DNA from: Phytoactinopolyspora endophytica
GTDB lineage: Bacteria > Actinomycetota > Actinomycetes > Jiangellales > Jiangellaceae
Reading direction: 5' to 3'
Assembly: GCF_004138495.1 (NCBI RefSeq)
Contig: NZ_ML142877.1
Coordinates: 8,827-18,215 of the forward strand
DNA: 9,389 bases
Positions 5,176 to 9,389 of this stretch are shown here, piece by piece. How positions within the stretch are numbered: position 1 is the stretch's first letter; every line of letters starts with the position of its first letter. The notes under the pieces were generated by a model. The model made no database searches and was not told the origin of the DNA. It was given only the letters and a program-made list of their open reading frames with translations. The position numbers were made by a program, and so were the translations under genes.

Positions 5176-6498
5176 TCATCGGGTGAGTGGAGAGGTGTGC
5201 CCTGACAAGGTGAAGCGGTCCGGTGGGGAGCCGTCGCCGGTGATCATCGACGCGACCAGCTCGCCGATGTAGGCGGCGAACTTCGCGCCGTGCCCCGAAC
5301 AGGGTGAACACACGATCAGCGGCCCGGCGCTGTCGACCACGAAATCTTCCGAGGGCGTCCGCGTGTACAGGCAAGACAAGGCGAGGAACGGCTCGGGTAC
5401 CAGCCCTGGCAGGAACTCGTCGACGTAGCGGACCAGCCGCTCGACCGACACGGGATCGACCACGCCATCGCGGGAGTCCGCGGTGGTGACGGCGCCGTGG
5501 CCATGCTCGCCGATCTTCACCGCATGGCGTGCGGCCCGGCCCGCCCGCATGGCGAAGATTCCGAGCCCTTCCTCGCCGGCGATATCCGTGCGGGAGAGAT
5601 CCTGGTGGACGATGGCCGGCCAGTCATCTGCCGGCTCCCGTTGTGGGAAGTGCACGACCTGTTGCTGCGTCACCGTGAACCGAGGTGCCGCCGTGCCCAA
5701 CAGCCGAGGAAGCCACGCCTGGTTCCATGGTCCAGCGGCCAGGACGACGCGCTTGGCGCGCAGCGGAATGCTCTCGCCCGCGTCGCCCACGATTTCTGGT
5801 TCGCCGCTATCGGGATGCGCTGTCGTACCGGACGCGGCACCGTTCGGGGCTACACGTACGACGAGGTAGTCCCTGCCGGGACTGATCGCCGTCACCGGCG
5901 TGGAGGTGTGGACGTCAACGCCGTCCGACGTCGCCCGGGCCAGGGCTGACACCACGGCCAAGTCCGCGTCCAAGACCCCCGCATCGGGATGGTAGAGCGC
6001 GTCCGTCGTGAACCTCATGTGCGGCCAGCGCTTGCCTGCGTCTTCGGCGTCGAGCAATTCGTGTGGCACCGATGCGTCGGCCAACAGTTCCGCGAGACGG
6101 TGTGGATCGCGGTCAGGGCCATGGTCGACCGCGCCCGTGAATCGGCGCAGCGCGACCCCTGTGTCGGCCTCGAGGCGTTGCCAGCTGTCGGCCGCCTGCG
6201 CGGTGAGCTCGACATAGAACGGGTCAGGATAGACGCGGCGGAAGATGCGGGACGTGCCATGAGACGACCCATGCGCGTGCCCAGGTTCGAACTGGTCGAT
6301 CACCGCCGTGCGCAGCCCGCGCCGTCCGGCCGCCCATGCGGTGCAGGCGCCCATGAGTCCCGCTCCGACGACGATGAGGTCGTAGACATCGCCGGCGTTG
6401 ACCAGGCCCGGATCGTTCGACATCGTGTCCTGCTCGGAGCCGTCGCGCTGCCTGTCTCCATCGAACGAGCGCGGCGAAGAGAGGTGTGCTTCCGTCAT
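5176..6498 (-). CDS. Monomeric sarcosine oxidase-like FAD-dependent amine oxidase
   Basis: 440 residues from ATG 6498. The FAD-binding beta-alpha-beta is DLIVVGAGLMGACTAWAAG (40-58), followed by GSSHGTSRIFRRVY (77-90), the substrate-carboxylate Arg region (R87, matching MSOX Arg52). AVKIGEHGHG holds the oxygen-activating Lys (K328, MSOX Lys265). SCLYTRTPSEDFVVD holds the Cys that binds FAD covalently (C376, MSOX Cys315), and GHGAKF holds the second carboxylate-binding residue (K406, MSOX Lys348). All key residues of the MSOX/SolA family are present. It should oxidise a secondary or N-methyl amino acid with O2, giving H2O2 and an aldehyde or imine product; the exact substrate is unknown. The protein is ~50 residues longer than typical MSOX, from an N-terminal extension of ~35 and an insertion at about 220-245. 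An alternative ATG at 6423 would remove 25 residues. The start at 6498 is preferred because TAGGGT lies 7 bases upstream, as for a leaderless mRNA. Confidence 0.9.
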   Translation of the reverse strand: MTEAHLSSPRSFDGDRQRDGSEQDTMSNDPGLVNAGDVYDLIVVGAGLMGACTAWAAGRRGLRTAVIDQFEPGHAHGSSHGTSRIFRRVYPDPFYVELTAQAADSWQRLEADTGVALRRFTGAVDHGPDRDPHRLAELLADASVPHELLDAEDAGKRWPHMRFTTDALYHPDAGVLDADLAVVSALARATSDGVDVHTSTPVTAISPGRDYLVVRVAPNGAASGTTAHPDSGEPEIVGDAGESIPLRAKRVVLAAGPWNQAWLPRLLGTAAPRFTVTQQQVVHFPQREPADDWPAIVHQDLSRTDIAGEEGLGIFAMRAGRAARHAVKIGEHGHGAVTTADSRDGVVDPVSVERLVRYVDEFLPGLVPEPFLALSCLYTRTPSEDFVVDSAGPLIVCSPCSGHGAKFAAYIGELVASMITGDGSPPDRFTLSGHTSPLTR

Positions 6499-6505
6499 CC
6501 CGCCG

Positions 6506-6511
6506 ACCCTA
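6506..6511 (-). promoter_or_regulatory. -10 box of the sarcosine oxidase-like gene (leaderless)
   Basis: On the - strand TAGGGT fits TANNNT and ends 7 bases before the ATG at 6498. Transcription would start at or next to the start codon. No clear ribosome site is present for that ATG. This is the main argument for 6498 over 6423. Confidence 0.45.
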
Positions 6512-6564
6512 CCGCCGTCCGGATCCGGCGTTGTGGCGCCCGGGACACGTCGTGGGTCGATCGA

Positions 6565-6570
6565 TATCCT
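6565..6570 (+). promoter_or_regulatory. -10 box of the alpha/beta hydrolase gene (leaderless)
   Basis: TATCCT fits TANNNT and ends 7 bases before the ATG at 6578. The bases between (GCCGTGG) contain no Shine-Dalgarno. It faces away from the oxidase promoter, about 53 bp from that gene's -10 box. Confidence 0.5.
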
Positions 6571-6577
6571 GCCGTGG

Positions 6578-7405
6578 ATGGAGCTGACTGAGCAGTACGA
6601 GTGGCGCGGGCGCCGGGTGCGCTGGGCAGCTGCGGGCGAGGGCCCGCCCGTGGTGTTCTGCCATGGCACCCCGTGGTCGTCGTGGGTGTGGCAGCCGTTC
6701 GCGGAGGCACTGGCACGCGAGTTCACGGTCTATCTCTGGGACATGCCCGGGTACGGATCGTCGTCGAAGGATGCCGGGCATCGGGTTTCCCTGGATGTTC
6801 AGGGCGAGCTCCTGGCGGACCTGCTCGGGCTCTGGGGGCTGAATCGAGCGCACGTCGTGGCCCACGACTACGGCGGCGCGGTGTCCCTGCGCGCTCACCT
6901 GTTGCACGGCGCGCAGTACGCGTCTTTGGCGCTGGTGGACGTGGTCGCTCTCGCGCCGTGGGGCTCGGAGTTCTTCCGGCTCGTACGTGACAACGCGGAC
7001 GTCTTCTCGGCCTTGCCGTCAGCGGTTCACGACGGCGCGCTGCGCGCGTACGTCACCGGTGCGAGCCACAGTGGTCTTGATGACGAACAGTTGGAGTCGC
7101 TCCTCGCGCCTTGGCGCGGGCCGGAAGGGCAACCGGCGTTCTACCGGCAGATCGCGCAAGCCGACCAGGCCTACACCGACGAGGTCGAGCCCCGATACCC
7201 ATCGCTCGACATCCCCGTCCTGGTCGCATGGGGGACAGAAGACACGTGGATCCCGGTGGACCGCGCACATAAGCTCGCCGAACTCATCCCCGGCGCCCGG
7301 TTGGAGCTGATCGAGAACGCCGGCCACCTGATCCAGCTCGACGCTCCGATCCCGCTTGCCACCACCCTCCACCGCTGGCTGGGTGATCAGGCCCGGGACA
7401 GTTAG
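6578..7405 (+). CDS. Alpha/beta-fold hydrolase with Asp nucleophile (epoxide hydrolase/dehalogenase-like)
   Basis: 275 residues from ATG 6578. HGTPWSSWVW (29-38) is the oxyanion-hole loop, and WDMPGYGSS follows at 54-62. The nucleophile elbow is VVAHDYGGAVS, with Asp97 where esterases and lipases have Ser. GTEDTWIP gives the acid (D222) and NAGHLIQLD the His (H250). An Asp nucleophile is characteristic of epoxide hydrolases and haloalkane or fluoroacetate dehalogenases, which form an alkyl-enzyme ester. Many dehalogenases and epoxide hydrolases have Trp after the Asp; here it is Tyr, so neither activity can be claimed. The frame is open upstream to 6398, but that part overlaps the oxidase gene on the other strand, and a TATCCT box lies 7 bases before ATG 6578. 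The protein is probably cytosolic. It is divergent from the oxidase gene, and a shared pathway is possible but not shown. Confidence 0.88.
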   Translation: MELTEQYEWRGRRVRWAAAGEGPPVVFCHGTPWSSWVWQPFAEALAREFTVYLWDMPGYGSSSKDAGHRVSLDVQGELLADLLGLWGLNRAHVVAHDYGGAVSLRAHLLHGAQYASLALVDVVALAPWGSEFFRLVRDNADVFSALPSAVHDGALRAYVTGASHSGLDDEQLESLLAPWRGPEGQPAFYRQIAQADQAYTDEVEPRYPSLDIPVLVAWGTEDTWIPVDRAHKLAELIPGARLELIENAGHLIQLDAPIPLATTLHRWLGDQARDS

Positions 7406-7875
7406 CCCGTCGCGCCGTTGAGGAAGCCCAGGGCGGTGAAGCTGCTCTGGGCGAAGTCACCGAGGTCGATCCTGGCGAGCTCGTGGGGGTGGAACCAGCC
7501 CACGTCGATGGTCTCGTCGTGATCCGGCCGCGGTGACCCGCCGATGACGCGAGCCTCGTAGACCAGGCTGACGTAGGCGGTCTTGTCGCCGTTCGGATAT
7601 GTGAGCCGGAACTGGGGGCCGCCGAGTGCGGTGATGATCCGGGTCAGCTCGACGACGACGCCGGCCTCCTCCTCGGCCTCCCTGACCGCCGCAGTCGCCG
7701 GGTCCTCGTCGACCTCGACCGCGCCGCCGATCGTTGCCCACGTGCCCGTATCTGATTGCTTGACCAGAAGGATCCGTCCGTCGTCGTCGCGTGGTAGGAC
7801 GGCCACCGAGGGCAGCAAGATCAAGTCATTGCCGATGGACTGACGGAGTCTGCGGATGTAGGGCGAAATCGGCAT
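7402..7875 (-). CDS. NUDIX hydrolase
   Basis: 157 residues from ATG 7875. The complete NUDIX box is at 51-73: G51, E57, then REAEEEAGV (65-73), fitting GX5EX7REUXEEXGU with the metal-binding Glu residues intact. The preceding TGTWATIGGAVE is also typical. Family members hydrolyse nucleoside diphosphates linked to another group (oxidised dNTPs, NADH, ADP-sugars, nucleotide alcohols); substrate cannot be read from the sequence. Later YVSLVYEARVIGG and DVGWFHPHEL complete the fold. The TAA stop (7404-7402) overlaps the TAG of the convergent hydrolase gene, leaving no intergenic space. AACAAT lies 7 bases upstream of the ATG and no ribosome site is evident, so the gene may be leaderless. It follows trxA on the same strand but is separated from it by a strong hairpin. 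Confidence 0.92.
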   Translation of the reverse strand: MPISPYIRRLRQSIGNDLILLPSVAVLPRDDDGRILLVKQSDTGTWATIGGAVEVDEDPATAAVREAEEEAGVVVELTRIITALGGPQFRLTYPNGDKTAYVSLVYEARVIGGSPRPDHDETIDVGWFHPHELARIDLGDFAQSSFTALGFLNGATG

Positions 7876-7882
7876 GTCGTCG

Positions 7883-7888
7883 ATTGTT
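7883..7888 (-). promoter_or_regulatory. Possible -10 box of the NUDIX gene
   Basis: On the - strand AACAAT keeps the A at position 2 and T at position 6 of TANNNT and ends 7 bases before the ATG at 7875, the same spacing as the other leaderless candidates here. The first base is off consensus. Confidence 0.35.
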
Positions 7889-7947
7889 GCAATGCCCGGC
7901 CGGTGGTCTGGGCAGCGGTGCCTGGACGCGGGCCGGACCCGGGCTAT

Positions 7948-7984
7948 CGAGATCGCCGCCTACGAAAGGTAGGCGGCGATCTCG
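7948..7984 (-). terminator. 16-bp perfect hairpin over the trxA stop codon
   Basis: CGAGATCGCCGCCTAC (7948-7963) and GTAGGCGGCGATCTCG (7969-7984) are exact reverse complements with a 5-base loop. The right arm encodes the last residues of TrxA (EIAAY), and the stop codon (7960-7962) lies in the left arm. No T-run follows on the - strand. It is likely the terminator of trxB-trxA, or an RNA-stabilising stem. Confidence 0.65.
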
Positions 7985-8283
7985 TTCTCTATGGTGGGGC
8001 GGGGCTTGGCGCCGATGATCGTGTGGACGACCTCGCCGCCGCGGAAGATCTTCATCACCGGCATCGACGTGATCTGGTAACGCAACGCGAGTCCGGGGTT
8101 GTGGTCGACGTTGATCTTGACGACGTCGAGCTTGTCATCGAGATCGTCTGCGAGCTGGTCCAGGACCGGGCCGAGGGCACGGCACGGTCCGCACCATTCG
8201 GCCCAGAAGTCGACCAGCACCACCTTCTCGCTCTGCAGCACGTCGTGGTCGAAGGTGCTCGCGTCGCTGGCTCGTGTCGCCAT
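7960..8283 (-). CDS. trxA: Thioredoxin
   Basis: 107 residues, the normal length for a bacterial thioredoxin. VVLVDFWAEWCGPCRALGPVLDQLA carries the redox active site WCGPC (30-34). The buried Asp is in LVDFW, the cis-proline loop is ITSMPVMKIF (P75), and the C-terminal helix is PRPTIENEIAAYL. It is a cytosolic dithiol reductant for ribonucleotide reductase, peroxiredoxins, methionine sulfoxide reductase and other proteins, recharged by the reductase encoded just upstream. The ATG at 8283 has a good Shine-Dalgarno, GAGGAG, 6 bases upstream. The gene lies 53 bp after trxB with no visible terminator between, so the two are presumably co-transcribed. Its 3' end is built into a long hairpin. Confidence 0.97.
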   Translation of the reverse strand: MATRASDASTFDHDVLQSEKVVLVDFWAEWCGPCRALGPVLDQLADDLDDKLDVVKINVDHNPGLALRYQITSMPVMKIFRGGEVVHTIIGAKPRPTIENEIAAYLS

Positions 8284-8336
8284 GCGTGTCTCCTCAGGGT
8301 GCGGTGTGGTCTCGGATCGGCGGCAATGCCGGTGGG

Positions 8337-9335
8337 TCAGGTCGTGGAGGCGAGCGCCACGTCGTCCTCGCTTGTCACCGTGGACGGCTCCGCCTCGTCT
8401 GTCAGTACGGGCGAGGCGAGGGCGGAGAGGTAGGTCTCGGCGTCCAGCGCGGCGACGGCGCCCGAGCCGGCGGCGGTGATGGCCTGTCGATAGTGAGGGT
8501 CGACCACGTCGCCCGCGGCGAACACGCCATCGACAGATGTGCGCGACGAACGGCCCTGAACCGCGATCGTGCCCTCCGAGGTGAGGTCGACCTTGCCATG
8601 GACCAGATGCGTCCGTGGATCGTGCCCGATCGCCACGAAGAGACCATCGAGTGTCAGATCGGAGTGCTCACCCGTCGCGGTGTCGCGCAGTGTCACCCCG
8701 GTGACCGCCGTCTCACCGAGAACGGCTGTCACCTCGGAGTTCCAGACGAAGGTGATCTTCGGATCATCGAAGGCCCGCTGTTGCATGATGTGCGACGCGC
8801 GGAGTGTATCCCGGCGGTGTACGACGTAGACCCTCTCAGCGAACCGGGTGAGGAAGGTTGCTTCCTCCATCGCCGAGTCACCACCACCGACCACTGCGAT
8901 CGTCTTCCCGCGGAAGAAGAATCCGTCGCACGTGGCGCACCAGGACAGGCCGTGGCCCGACAGACGTTCCTCCTCTTCGAGCCCGAGTTTCCGGTAGGCA
9001 GAACCCGTCGCGAAGACGACCGTCGCGCACTCGTGGACGGTCCCGGCGCCGAGCCGCACCCGTTTGACCGGTCCCTCGAGATCGAGGTCGACGACGTCTT
9101 CGACCTCGACCTCGGTGCCGAATCGCTCGGCTTGAGCTTGAAACTTGGTCATAAGTTCAGGTCCGAGAATGCCCTCAGGGAAACCCGGGAAGTTCTCAAC
9201 CTCAGTTGTGTTCATCAATTCACCACCGACCTCGACGGAACTCGCGACGAGAAGTGGTTGCAGACCGGCACGGGATGCATAGATCGCGGCGGTGAACGCG
9301 GCCGGTCCCGAACCGACGATGACCATGTTGCGCAA
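8337..9335 (-). CDS. trxB: Thioredoxin reductase (NADPH)
   Basis: 332 residues. The FAD-binding motif is VIVGSGPAAFTAAIYASRAG (5-24), and TTEVENFPGFPEGI (43-56) is typical. The redox pair is WCATCDGFFF (C133, C136). The NADPH domain has VVGGGDSAMEEA (148-159) and the phosphate-binding HRRDTLRAS (173-181). The second FAD motif is GVFAAGDVVD (270-279), followed by YRQAITAAGSGAVAALDAE. It transfers electrons from NADPH through FAD and the CATC disulfide to thioredoxin. The start is TTG at 9335, with Shine-Dalgarno GAGGAG 6 bases upstream. The in-frame ATG at 9326 is too far from that site (15 bases), and no start codon exists further up to the window edge. The ~30-residue acidic, Ser/Thr-rich tail after the core fold is not conserved in the family. 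No SigR-type GGAAT -35 element is seen in the 54 bases upstream that are visible. Confidence 0.96.
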   Translation of the reverse strand: MRNMVIVGSGPAAFTAAIYASRAGLQPLLVASSVEVGGELMNTTEVENFPGFPEGILGPELMTKFQAQAERFGTEVEVEDVVDLDLEGPVKRVRLGAGTVHECATVVFATGSAYRKLGLEEEERLSGHGLSWCATCDGFFFRGKTIAVVGGGDSAMEEATFLTRFAERVYVVHRRDTLRASHIMQQRAFDDPKITFVWNSEVTAVLGETAVTGVTLRDTATGEHSDLTLDGLFVAIGHDPRTHLVHGKVDLTSEGTIAVQGRSSRTSVDGVFAAGDVVDPHYRQAITAAGSGAVAALDAETYLSALASPVLTDEAEPSTVTSEDDVALASTT

Positions 9336-9389
9336 CGGCTGCTCCTCGTTCTCTCGGTGGTGACATCTCGGGTGAGTACCGATGCTGGG

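Noticed and set aside
6398..6577. 60-residue N-terminal extension of the alpha/beta hydrolase
   Set aside because: Overlaps the start of the divergent oxidase gene and matches no hydrolase N-terminus; ATG 6578 is preceded by a TATCCT box at leaderless spacing.

Overview
The window comes from a high-GC actinobacterium, genus not determined. Coding is dense, codon third positions are strongly G/C, and several start codons sit 6-7 bases after a TANNNT-like -10 box, the actinobacterial leaderless arrangement. The gene families (GlxA-type AraC regulator, DUF2470 protein, trxB-trxA pair) fit this. I see no rRNA, tRNA, CRISPR array, IS element or phage gene.

Layout, left to right. (1) 1-809 (+): the 3' part of a GlxA/FtrA-like regulator (DJ-1/PfpI domain plus AraC HTH). 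(2) 898-2433 (-): a class I SAM-dependent methyltransferase with an NPPF motif. Its start lies only 18 bp from the divergent start of a DUF2470 protein (2452-2766, +), and both probably use one symmetric -10 region. (3) 2767-2899: the most unusual stretch, with three imperfect copies of a 23-bp unit in exact register. The middle copy holds a perfect palindrome built on GTGCAC. Further complementary segments reach into the ribosome site and start codon of the next gene. (4) 2900-4159 (+): an AAA_14/DUF4143 ATPase with a C-terminal PD-(D/E)XK-like domain; its base use is less GC-biased than its neighbours and it looks like accessory DNA. (5) 4144-5124 (+): an aminoglycoside-phosphotransferase-fold kinase overlapping the ATPase gene. 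(6) 5176-6498 (-): a monomeric sarcosine oxidase-like flavoenzyme with the covalent-FAD Cys. Divergent from it, 6578-7405 (+) is an alpha/beta hydrolase with an Asp nucleophile. (7) 7402-7875 (-): a NUDIX hydrolase whose stop codon overlaps that of the hydrolase. (8) trxA (7960-8283, -) and trxB (8337-9335, -), a thioredoxin/thioredoxin reductase operon transcribed trxB to trxA. A long hairpin includes the trxA stop codon.

Functionally this is mostly a set of small, independent housekeeping or metabolic units. trxB and trxA form the one clear two-gene pathway: NADPH to TrxB to TrxA. The candidate for something less ordinary is the DUF4143 ATPase with its repeated upstream control region, possibly translationally coupled to the kinase.
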